Source: Methylibium petroleiphilum PM1
Lineage (GTDB): Bacteria; Pseudomonadota; Gammaproteobacteria; Burkholderiales; Burkholderiaceae_C
Direction of reading: 5' to 3'
Assembly: GCF_000015725.1 (NCBI RefSeq)
Contig: NC_008825.1
Location: 1,426,001-1,490,000 of the forward strand
DNA: 64,000 bases
Shown: one piece after another, positions 56,806-64,000 of the stretch
Numbering within the stretch: position 1 is the stretch's first letter
How the letters are laid out: every line of letters begins with the position of its first letter
Position numbers and translations under genes: made by a program
Notes under the pieces: generated by a model
What the model was told of the DNA's origin: nothing
What the model saw: only the letters and a program-made list of their open reading frames with translations
Databases searched by the model: none

Positions 56806-57771
56806 TCACGGCTTGCTGCTGTAGTTCAGCGGCACCCAGACATAGCCCTTGCCCTCGGCACGAAGGCGTCCGATGCCCGGGAACGAGACATGAGCGATGG
56901 CCACGTAGTAGCCTTGGCGGGCCGCATCGGCGAAGGCCTTGCGGCGCTGCGGCATCGCCGTCTTCGAGTCGACATCGAACTTGATGACGATCGAGGGGTC
57001 GGGAAACTGCACGGCGGCCACGTGCATCGTGTCGCCCCAGATCACCAGTTTCTGCCCGCGGCTCTCGACGACATAGAAGGTGTGACCCGGCGTGTGGCCC
57101 GGCGCCGGCTCGGCGCGCACCCCGGGCACCAGGTCGGTGCTGCCCGTGAACGTCTTCAGGCGGCCGGCGTCCTGGTAGGGTTTGACGGCGGCCATCGCGC
57201 CGGCGAAGAAGCCCTTGGCGTCGTCGGGCGCCCTGGCCATCTGCTCGTTGCTGAGCCAGAAGTCGGCGTCGTGCTGGTCGAAGCGCAGCGTCGCGTTCGG
57301 GAACGCCGCCTTGCCGTCGGCGAGCAGGCCGCCCACATGATCGGGGTGAAGGTGGGTGATGTAGACCTCGTCCACCTGCTCGGGCAGGTAGCCGGCGGCC
57401 TTCAGGTGGGCCGGCAGCTTGCCGAGCGTCGGGCCGAACAGGCCGGCGGCGCCGGTGTCGATCAGCACCAGCCGCGTCCCGGTGTTGACCAGGTAGGCGT
57501 TGACCGAGGTCTCGAGCGGCACGCCCAGGTAGGCCCGCTGCAGCGCGCGCTTCACCTGGCCGGGCCGGGCGCCGGACAGCAGCTGGTCGACCGGCAGGTC
57601 CACGGTGCCATCGGACAGCGCGGTGATCTCGAAGTCGCCCAGCATCATCCGGTGGTAGCCCGGCGCCTGGGTCTTCTGCTGCGGCGCCTCGGCGCGGCTG
57701 TCGGTGAGGGCGGGGCCGCCGGCCGACAGCGCGACGATGAGCCCGAAGATGGCAAGGAGTTTGCGAGTCAT
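56806..57771 (-). CDS. Secreted metallo-beta-lactamase-fold hydrolase
   Basis: 321-residue protein with a signal peptide (cleavage near residue 28, after SRAEA) and the metal motif THLHPDHVGG near 139-148, followed by His in APGHTPGH near 226 and Asp in IWGDTMH near 246, giving a full binuclear zinc site. The family includes lactonases and other hydrolases; no specific substrate can be read. The ATG at 57771 starts the signal peptide. It is divergent from the histidine kinase gene across 80 bases, which may couple their control. Confidence 0.88.
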   Translation of the reverse strand: MTRKLLAIFGLIVALSAGGPALTDSRAEAPQQKTQAPGYHRMMLGDFEITALSDGTVDLPVDQLLSGARPGQVKRALQRAYLGVPLETSVNAYLVNTGTRLVLIDTGAAGLFGPTLGKLPAHLKAAGYLPEQVDEVYITHLHPDHVGGLLADGKAAFPNATLRFDQHDADFWLSNEQMARAPDDAKGFFAGAMAAVKPYQDAGRLKTFTGSTDLVPGVRAEPAPGHTPGHTFYVVESRGQKLVIWGDTMHVAAVQFPDPSIVIKFDVDSKTAMPQRRKAFADAARQGYYVAIAHVSFPGIGRLRAEGKGYVWVPLNYSSKP

Positions 57772-57851
57772 GGGACGTTCTCGGGAGTCGCTAAGGGATA
57801 GAGCGGTAGGCAGTCTAGGCCTCATGAGATAAAACCGCTCGGGCTCGCGGC

Positions 57852-60068
57852 ATGGCCGCCAAGGAAGGCAATTTGGGCGCTCGTCTGGTCGAATGGCGTC
57901 GTACGTTCCGGCGGCAGGCTGCCGGGTCTTTGCTGCTGCTGCTGGCCGTGGCCGTCTTCCTGGGCGTCTCGCTCGCGCAGAGCTTCGATCGCTACCAGGT
58001 CGCGGCCGATGATGACCTCGAGAACCTCACGCTCAACCTCGAGCGCTATCTCTTCACCCGCTTGCAGGCGGCCGACCTCGTGCTGCAGTCGGCGGCGCAG
58101 AGCTTCGCGCTGATGAGCGCGGCCGGTCCGGTGAGCGAGACCGAGTTCAATGCCGCACTGTTCGAGTTGCAGAAGCGGCTCCCCGATGCCCCGGCACTGC
58201 GCGCGGCCGACCACACCGGGCTGGTGCTCTATGGCGGGGGTGTCGACCCTGCGCAGAGGCTCAGCGTAGAGCGGCGCCAGTTCTTCCAGGAAGCCAAGAG
58301 TTCCTCGACGATGGTGCTGGGGCTGCCGCTCAAGTCACGCATCACCGGCCGCTGGGTGCTGCCGCTGGCCCAGCAGCTGCGCGACCACCGCAACGCCTTC
58401 GCCGGTGTCGTCTACATCAACCTCGATCTCGAGGAACTGAACGGATTCTTCGGCTCGTTGAAGCTTGGCGCCCAAGGGGTGATCACGCTGTTCAACGCGC
58501 GCCGGGAAGTCCTGCTGCGCCTGCCGGCCGCGCCGATGGCGCAGGACGAGCAACCGGTGCGCGTGGCGGCGCCGGAGGTTCTGAACTCGCTCGCGTCAGG
58601 CAAGCCGGCGGACCGGTTCCGCACCCGAAGCTCGATCGACGGCGTGCTGCGGGCCGTGATGTACCGGCAGGTCGGCGGCTATTCGGTCTTCATCCTGGCC
58701 GGCCTGGCGGAGGCGGACTTCCGGGCGCCCTGGTACCGGGAGCTGGCGATCACGGTGGCGTTCTGGCTCGTTCTGGCGGGTGCGCTCTGTCTGTTGTTGG
58801 TGCAGCAGTACCGGTCGGGGCGCGGCCAGCTGCGGGCGCTGCGGCTGCTCCAGGAGGCCAAGGAGCAGGCGGTGCGGGCCAATGACTCGAAGTCGCTGTT
58901 CCTGGCCAACATCAGCCATGAGATCCGCACGCCCCTCAACGGCGTGCTGGGCTTCGCGCAGATCGGCTACCGCGATCCGTCGGTCGTTCCGGAGGCGCGC
59001 CAGAAGTTCGCGCGCATCCTCGAGTCCGGCAAGCTGCTGCAGGGCATTCTGAACGACGTGCTGGACATGTCCAAGATCGAGGCGGGCAAGCTCCTGCTGG
59101 ACCCAACCCCCACGATGCTGCGGCCGGCCCTGGAGCGTGCGGTCGACCTGGTCCGGGGCTTCGCGCGCGACAAGGGCATCGCGCTGTGCCTCATGGTGGA
59201 CCGTCGCGTGCCCGAGGTCATCGTCGTCGATCCCCTGCGGCTGGGGCAGATCCTGCTCAACCTGCTGTCGAATGCGGTCAAGTTCACCGCGTCCGGCCAG
59301 GTGGACGTGACGGTCGGCGTCTCCGGCGACAAGCTGGTCATCAACGTGCGGGACAGCGGGCTGGGCATGTCCGAAGAGCAGATCTCCCGGCTCTTCATGG
59401 CGTTCGAGCAGGCCGATCGATCGACCACGCGTCGTTATGGAGGCACCGGCCTGGGCCTGGCGATCACCAAGCGGCTGGTCGAGATGATGAATGGCTCGAT
59501 CGTGGTCACGAGCCACCTGGGGGCCGGATCCACGTTTTCGATTCGCCTGCCGCTCGCGCGCTCGACCTTGACCTCGGTGGAGCCCGAAGGGCCGGTCGGC
59601 ACCGACGCGGAGCCTGTCGGTGCCGACACGATGCTGCAGCCTCAACGGGGCGAACGCGAAGAGACCGCGGGCCGGCTGCCGCATTCGAGGCTCGACGGGA
59701 TGCGCGTGCTGGTGGCCGAGGACAACCCGGTCAATCAGATCGTCATCGAGAGCATGCTGTCGATGGAAGGGGCCTCCGCGGAGGTGGTGGCTGATGGCTA
59801 CGAGGCGATCGACCGCGTCGCCGCGCAGCTGGATCCGAAGTACAACGCGGTGCTGCTGGACGTGATGATGCCTGGCATCGACGGCTACGAGACCGCGCGA
59901 CGCATCCACTCGCTGGACGCGGAGTTGCCCATCATCGGCCAGACCGGTCACGCGCTCGCGGAGGATCGCACCCACTGCATCGAGGCTGGCATGGTCGAGC
60001 GCGTCACCAAGCCGCTCGATGCGGATGAACTCGTCAGCGTGCTGCTGAAGCATTCGCGCCAGGTCTGA
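57852..60068 (+). CDS. Hybrid sensor histidine kinase with receiver domain
   Basis: 738-residue inner-membrane kinase. A first transmembrane helix at about 23-43 and a second at about 297-318 bracket a 250-residue periplasmic sensor, probably a double Cache domain. The HisKA domain has His356 in SHEIRTPLNGVLGF; the HATPase has N, G1 and G2 boxes (LLSNAVKFT, DSGLGMS, GTGLGLAITK); the C-terminal receiver has Asp670 in LLDVMMPGIDGYE and Lys in ERVTKPLD. No separate response regulator or HPt gene is adjacent, so output must go elsewhere. It is divergent from the metallo-hydrolase gene. Confidence 0.93.
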   Translation: MAAKEGNLGARLVEWRRTFRRQAAGSLLLLLAVAVFLGVSLAQSFDRYQVAADDDLENLTLNLERYLFTRLQAADLVLQSAAQSFALMSAAGPVSETEFNAALFELQKRLPDAPALRAADHTGLVLYGGGVDPAQRLSVERRQFFQEAKSSSTMVLGLPLKSRITGRWVLPLAQQLRDHRNAFAGVVYINLDLEELNGFFGSLKLGAQGVITLFNARREVLLRLPAAPMAQDEQPVRVAAPEVLNSLASGKPADRFRTRSSIDGVLRAVMYRQVGGYSVFILAGLAEADFRAPWYRELAITVAFWLVLAGALCLLLVQQYRSGRGQLRALRLLQEAKEQAVRANDSKSLFLANISHEIRTPLNGVLGFAQIGYRDPSVVPEARQKFARILESGKLLQGILNDVLDMSKIEAGKLLLDPTPTMLRPALERAVDLVRGFARDKGIALCLMVDRRVPEVIVVDPLRLGQILLNLLSNAVKFTASGQVDVTVGVSGDKLVINVRDSGLGMSEEQISRLFMAFEQADRSTTRRYGGTGLGLAITKRLVEMMNGSIVVTSHLGAGSTFSIRLPLARSTLTSVEPEGPVGTDAEPVGADTMLQPQRGEREETAGRLPHSRLDGMRVLVAEDNPVNQIVIESMLSMEGASAEVVADGYEAIDRVAAQLDPKYNAVLLDVMMPGIDGYETARRIHSLDAELPIIGQTGHALAEDRTHCIEAGMVERVTKPLDADELVSVLLKHSRQV

Positions 60069-60226
60069 CGCCTGCCGGATCTGTCGACGAGCGCGAAGGC
60101 GCCGTTGCGCCATTTCCACCTGCTCAGGTGTGGTGTTGGGCTGAGAGGGCCGGCAAGCTTCTAATCTGTCAGCCGCGCGGACCCGGACGGCACACGCATT
60201 CTCTTCAGCACTCCACCAGGAACCTC

Positions 60227-61519
60227 ATGTCCCCTTTGCTCAAGTTGATCGCTACATTGCCATTGTTGATGCTGCTGCCCACGAGCTCGGCGCAGACCAA
60301 CGGATTGACCGCGACGGCCGGCGCGACGTGGACGCCCTGCGCGGAAGAACGCGCGCAGTGTCAGTTCTCAGGACGTCGCAAGGTGCGCTTCGGTGCCGGC
60401 TCGGCCGGCTGGTCGATCAGGGTGCACGAGGACGGCGTGAACTGCAGCAACGGCATTTTCGGTGACCCAGCGCTGGGCGTCGAGAAGCGCTGCGAAGTCG
60501 AGAGCGTCACGACACGCGAGCCCCTGTCCGGTGCGCCATCGGTGATCGAACCGGCTGGTCCGCGGGTGGCGCCGATGAGCCGCTCGAGCCCGCTGCCCAG
60601 GGCGGTCGGTGGTGTGCCGACGCCGGTGGAATCGGCCAAGTATCCGATCGTGGGGCCGATCGTCGCCGTCGAGGGCCAGGTGATCGAACGTGTGCGCGTG
60701 CGCAGCAGCAGCGGCCCCTGCATCGTTGTGGCAGTCAACGATGTGACGATCCGCAACGCCGAGATCGGACCGTGCGGGCCGGGCGAGGAAGGCAAGGGCG
60801 TGGACGTGCGCCCAGGCGCCACCCGCCTGACCATGCAGCGCAACTACATCCACGACATATCGACGGCGCTCTACGTCGACGGCGGACGGCACCCGATCAT
60901 CTTCGACCGCAACTACGTCACTAACATCCGCGGTCCGATGCCGCGGGGACAGATGGTGCAGTTCAACGGCGTCGATGCGGGCAAGTCAGGGAGCAAGATC
61001 ACCTGTAATGTGTCCGACACGCTGCGGGCTGCGCACAGCAACGTGGAAGACCACATCAACATGTTCAACTCGCCCGGCTTGGCGAAAGACCCGACCGAGA
61101 TCGCCTACAACCGGCTGCGCGGAGGCCACCCCGTCAGCAACTCCGGCACGGCGATCGTGGTGGGCGATGGAGACACGGGCGGCAACGCCTGGGTGCACGA
61201 CAACGTCGTGGTTCATGTTCGCAATGTGGGCATCGGGGTCGCCGGTGGCGTGAACGTCTCGGTCGAGAACAACCGCATCGTGATGGACAAGGCCGTCACC
61301 TACAGCAATGTCGGCCTCTACGTCTGGAACCAGGGAAAGGGGGCCTGCAGCGGGCATGCCGTCCGCAACAACCGGGTGTGGGTCGCCAGTTCGAAAGGCG
61401 AACAGAACCCGTGGTGGAACAACGGCAACTGCGGGGCTGTCGAAGTCAGCGGCAACACCTTCGGCGACGGAGGCCTTCACGCATCGATCTTCGACGAGGT
61501 GCCGGCGCCCTGCCGTTGA
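60227..61519 (+). CDS. Secreted right-handed beta-helix protein
   Basis: 430-residue exported protein. Residues 1-22 are a signal peptide (LIATLPLLMLLPTSSAQ). From about 175 on, repeats of 20-25 residues with patterns such as IRNAEIGPC, MQRNYIHDIS, FDRNYVTNIRG and VENNRIVMD indicate a parallel beta-helix, as in pectate-lyase-like and surface polysaccharide-binding proteins. Six or more Cys suggest disulfides. The ATG at 60227 is chosen; the frame extends upstream to 60128 without a signal-like start. It lies 158 bases after the kinase. Enzyme activity is not evident. Confidence 0.78.
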   Translation: MSPLLKLIATLPLLMLLPTSSAQTNGLTATAGATWTPCAEERAQCQFSGRRKVRFGAGSAGWSIRVHEDGVNCSNGIFGDPALGVEKRCEVESVTTREPLSGAPSVIEPAGPRVAPMSRSSPLPRAVGGVPTPVESAKYPIVGPIVAVEGQVIERVRVRSSSGPCIVVAVNDVTIRNAEIGPCGPGEEGKGVDVRPGATRLTMQRNYIHDISTALYVDGGRHPIIFDRNYVTNIRGPMPRGQMVQFNGVDAGKSGSKITCNVSDTLRAAHSNVEDHINMFNSPGLAKDPTEIAYNRLRGGHPVSNSGTAIVVGDGDTGGNAWVHDNVVVHVRNVGIGVAGGVNVSVENNRIVMDKAVTYSNVGLYVWNQGKGACSGHAVRNNRVWVASSKGEQNPWWNNGNCGAVEVSGNTFGDGGLHASIFDEVPAPCR

Positions 61520-61584
61520 CGGCATGCCAGGGAGACCATGTCCTGCGCGGTGACGGGGTGCCGCGTACACTTCCCCGGCCCCCT

Positions 61585-61661
61585 CTGCCCGTAGCTCAAC
61601 TGGATAGAGCACCAGCCTTCTAAGCTGGGGGTTACAGGTTCGATTCCTGTCGGGCAGGCCA
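61585..61661 (+). tRNA. tRNA-Arg (anticodon TCT)
   Basis: 77-nt tRNA with encoded CCA (61659-61661). Acceptor CTGCCCG/CGGGCAG pairs perfectly, the anticodon loop CTTCTAA sits on CCAGC/GCTGG, and the T arm is ACAGG/CCTGT. A TACACT -10 box lies at 61566-61571. It reads the rare AGA codon (and AGG by wobble). Confidence 0.96.
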
Positions 61662-61737
61662 GTTGGGAAACCACCGTGCCGGCGATCCACGGTATGGCCT
61701 TCGTGCCCGCCGACATGACCTACCGAGGAGTGAAGTC

Positions 61738-63018
61738 TTGAACTCCCGTGTTGCCGAGTTGTCGTCCTCCGCGCCGTCCGTCGATCGCAGCCTGCGCATC
61801 GTGTGGCGCCGCCGCCTGGAGGCGGTGCGGTCGCAGTCGCTGCAGCTCGCTGCGCCGCTGTCGGCCGAAGACCGCTGCGTGCAGTCGATGCCGGATGCCA
61901 GCCCCACCAAGTGGCACCTCGCGCACACCACCTGGTTCTTCGAGACCGTGGTGCTGCAGGCGCACCAGCCAGGCTACCGCGTGCACGACGAGCGCTACGC
62001 CTTCCTGTTCAACTCCTATTACGAGTCGCTCGGGCCGCGTCATCCACGCGCCCAGCGTGGCCTGCTGACGCGACCGTCGAACGAGGAGGTGCTGCAGTAC
62101 CGGCGTCATGTCGACGAGGCGATGCTCACCTTCGTTCGCGAGTCGGACGACGCCGCTTGGCTGGCCGCGCTTCCGCTGATCGCGCTGGGCCTGCAGCACG
62201 AGCAGCAGCACCAGGAACTGATGCTGACCGACGCCAAGCACCTGCTGTCGCTGAACCCGCTGCAGCCCGGCTACCGCAGCGCGTCTCCGGACGGCGAAGG
62301 CCGGGTGTTCGCCGCGCGCGGCCTGCATCCCGCACCGGTGTGTGGCCCGCCGTTGCGCTGGCTGGCGCGCGCCGGCGGTATCGCGGACATCGGCGCGCCT
62401 TCCACGACGGCGTTCGCCTTCGACAACGAGACGCCGTGTCACCGCGCACTGCTGCAGGCGCACGAACTGGCCAGCCGGCCGGTCGCCAACCGCGAGTTCC
62501 TCGAGTTCATGCGCGACGGCGGCTACCGTCGACCCGAGCTGTGGCTCAGCGATGGCTGGGCGGCCGTGCAGCAGCAGGGCTGGGCCGCGCCGCTGTACTG
62601 GAGCGACACCGAGGCGCGATGCCCGGGGGTCTTCACGCTGCTGGGGCCGCGGGCGCTGGATCTCGACGAGCCGGTGAGCCACCTGAGCTTCTACGAGGCG
62701 GCCGCTTACGCCACCTGGGCCGGTGCGCGCCTGCCGACCGAGTTCGAGTGGGAGGCTGCGGCCGCCGACGGCGTGCTGGAAGGGACGGGTGAGGTCTGGG
62801 AGTGGACGCGTTCGTCCTACGATCCCTACCCGGGGTTCCGGCCGCAGGCCGGGGCCGTGGCCGAATACAACGGCAAGTTCATGGTAGGTCAGCTGGTGCT
62901 GCGAGGCGGCAGCTGCGCGACGCCGAGCGGGCACGCGCGGCCGAGCTACCGCAACTTCTTTGCGCCGGGCGCGCGCTGGCAGTTCGCGGGCCTGCGGCTC
63001 GCGAGGGATGTCTCGTGA
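61738..63018 (+). CDS. egtB: Ergothioneine biosynthesis protein EgtB (sulfoxide synthase)
   Basis: 426-residue non-heme iron enzyme that joins trimethyl-histidine to a thiol in ergothioneine synthesis. The N-terminal DinB-like domain holds the iron ligands: the HLAHTTWFFE region near 60 and HEQQHQE at 154-160; the C-terminal FGE-sulfatase domain spans about 215-426 (VSHLSFYEAAAYATWAGARLPTEFEWE). The start is a TTG at 61738 with a strong GAGGAG 7 bases upstream; no ATG lies near. egtA and egtC are not adjacent, so the thiol may be cysteine, as in EgtC-less types. It overlaps egtD by GTGA. Confidence 0.93.
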   Translation: MNSRVAELSSSAPSVDRSLRIVWRRRLEAVRSQSLQLAAPLSAEDRCVQSMPDASPTKWHLAHTTWFFETVVLQAHQPGYRVHDERYAFLFNSYYESLGPRHPRAQRGLLTRPSNEEVLQYRRHVDEAMLTFVRESDDAAWLAALPLIALGLQHEQQHQELMLTDAKHLLSLNPLQPGYRSASPDGEGRVFAARGLHPAPVCGPPLRWLARAGGIADIGAPSTTAFAFDNETPCHRALLQAHELASRPVANREFLEFMRDGGYRRPELWLSDGWAAVQQQGWAAPLYWSDTEARCPGVFTLLGPRALDLDEPVSHLSFYEAAAYATWAGARLPTEFEWEAAAADGVLEGTGEVWEWTRSSYDPYPGFRPQAGAVAEYNGKFMVGQLVLRGGSCATPSGHARPSYRNFFAPGARWQFAGLRLARDVS

Positions 63019-64000
63019 CGACGCAGCCGTTGCGGGCCACGCCCGATGCTCGCGCCCATCTGCTGCCCGTGACCGACGCGCAGCCGCCGCACCAGGTGAT
63101 CGACGGCGACTTCGCCCGTGAGCTGCTAGCGGGGCTGGCGCGCCGGCCGCGCAGCATTGCGCCCAAGTTCTTCTACGACCGCGAGGGCTCGGCGCTGTTC
63201 GACCGCATCTGCGAGCTGCCCGAGTACTACCCGACGCGCACCGAACTGGCCCTGATGAAAGCGCAGGCCGACGAGATGGCCGAGTGCATCGGTCCGGACG
63301 CCGAGATCGTGGAGTTCGGCGCCGGCTCGAGCCGCAAGATCCGCGTGCTGCTGGGGGCGCTGCAGCGGCCACGTCGCTTCGTTCCGATCGACATCTCGGC
63401 CGAGCACCTGCACGTCGCGGCCGATGCGCTGCGTGCCGACCACCCGGGGCTGGACGTGCGCCCGATCGCCGCAGATTTCACCCGACCCTTCGACCTGCCG
63501 GCACCGCATGCCGCGAGCCGTCGCCGTGTCGGCTTCTTCCCTGGCTCGTCGATCGGCAACTTCGGCCCCGACGAAGCGCTGGGCTTTCTGCGCCGCACGG
63601 CCGTGCTGCTGCGCGGCGGCGGGTTGTTGATCGGCGTCGATCTGGTCAAGGATCCGGCGCTGCTGCACGCCGCCTACAACGACACGGCCGGCGTCACGGC
63701 CGCGTTCAACCTGAATCTGCTGGCGCGCGCGAACCGCGAACTCGGTGCGAACTTCGATCTCGCCCAGTTCGCGCACTACGCCCCTTACCGGCCGGCCGAG
63801 CAGCGCATCGAGATGCACCTGGTGAGCCGCCGTGCGCAGCAAGTGCGGCTGTGCGGCCATGTCTTCGAGTTCGCCGAAGGCGACACGCTCCACACCGAGA
63901 ATTCGCACAAGTTCAGCGTCGCGGGATTCCGCGCACTGGCCGAGCAGGCTGGCTACACGCCCCGGGCAGTGTGGGTCGACCCGCAGCGGCTGTTCAGCGT
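63015..64000 (+). CDS. egtD: L-histidine N(alpha)-methyltransferase EgtD (3' truncated)
   Basis: At least 328 residues of a SAM methyltransferase that trimethylates histidine to hercynine, the first step of ergothioneine synthesis. Recognised by SIAPKFFYDREGSALFDRI near 47, LPEYYPTRTE near 70, the SAM motif EIVEFGAGSSRKIR near 98-111 and FPGSSIGNFGPDEA near 174. The GTG start overlaps the egtB stop (GTGA). The frame runs off the window end without a stop; only a few residues should be missing. Confidence 0.94.
   Translation, partial: MTTQPLRATPDARAHLLPVTDAQPPHQVIDGDFARELLAGLARRPRSIAPKFFYDREGSALFDRICELPEYYPTRTELALMKAQADEMAECIGPDAEIVEFGAGSSRKIRVLLGALQRPRRFVPIDISAEHLHVAADALRADHPGLDVRPIAADFTRPFDLPAPHAASRRRVGFFPGSSIGNFGPDEALGFLRRTAVLLRGGGLLIGVDLVKDPALLHAAYNDTAGVTAAFNLNLLARANRELGANFDLAQFAHYAPYRPAEQRIEMHLVSRRAQQVRLCGHVFEFAEGDTLHTENSHKFSVAGFRALAEQAGYTPRAVWVDPQRLFS

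Overview
The window is GC-rich (roughly 70 percent by eye), densely coded, with strong G/C preference at third codon positions and many ATGA, GTGA or TTGA start-stop overlaps. Gene content and order (yebC-purD, then hemF-nadD-rsfS-rlmH-maf-rng; tolB-pal-cpoB; argA-yggX; a short H-NS; acnA and acnB close together) point to a betaproteobacterium of the Burkholderiales, probably near the Rubrivivax/Leptothrix/Methylibium group. This assignment comes from gene order and protein resemblance, not from a database search.

Bases 1-11649 hold the most distinctive region: an aryl-polyene pigment locus of the xanthomonadin type, arranged as two convergent operons. The plus-strand operon encodes an MMPL exporter (cut by the window edge), a NodB-fold deacetylase-like protein, a ketosynthase, a degenerate ketosynthase/chain-length-factor partner, a hot-dog dehydratase and a FabG-type reductase. 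The minus-strand operon encodes a SAM methyltransferase, a flavin-dependent halogenase, a chorismatase of the XanB2/Hyg5 type, a MipA/OmpV outer-membrane protein, a lysophospholipid-type acyltransferase and a family 2 glycosyltransferase. The inferred product is an aryl polyene started from 3-hydroxybenzoate, halogenated and methylated, then attached to a lipid and exported. The ligase, carrier protein, thioesterase and LolA-like genes expected for such a pathway are not in view and may lie left of base 1. An RND efflux pair (11847-16111) is divergent from the methyltransferase operon.

Bases 16145-28740 are core genome: a YjgR-type ATPase, yebC, purD, hemF, nadD, rsfS (with a long basic tail), rlmH, maf and rng; then tolB-pal-cpoB without tolQRA directly upstream; tcdA; and two tandem tRNA-Lys genes between a strong promoter and a strong terminator. 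Bases 28735-34344 carry small and accessory genes: a 2H phosphodiesterase, a Baeyer-Villiger monooxygenase, a zinc-ribbon protein, a DUF2383 protein, a hemerythrin-like protein, YbaN, a lipoprotein and an ArsC/Spx-family protein. Bases 34393-46150 hold acnA, a secreted-type ATP-dependent DNA ligase, sbcB, a ketopantoate reductase, a FUSC membrane protein, acnB and a VapBC toxin-antitoxin pair with a clear autoregulatory operator.

Bases 46275-56192 contain a periplasmic protein of unknown function, a ferredoxin, a DUF808 membrane protein, H-NS, an iron-binding protein without its permease, yggX, argA and hrpA. hrpA appears to have two repeat-derived segments inserted in frame. Bases 56237-64000 hold tRNA-Pro, a metallo-beta-lactamase-fold enzyme, a hybrid histidine kinase, a secreted beta-helix protein, tRNA-Arg and an egtB-egtD pair for ergothioneine synthesis (egtD cut by the right edge). 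No insertion sequence, integrase, prophage or CRISPR array was seen.
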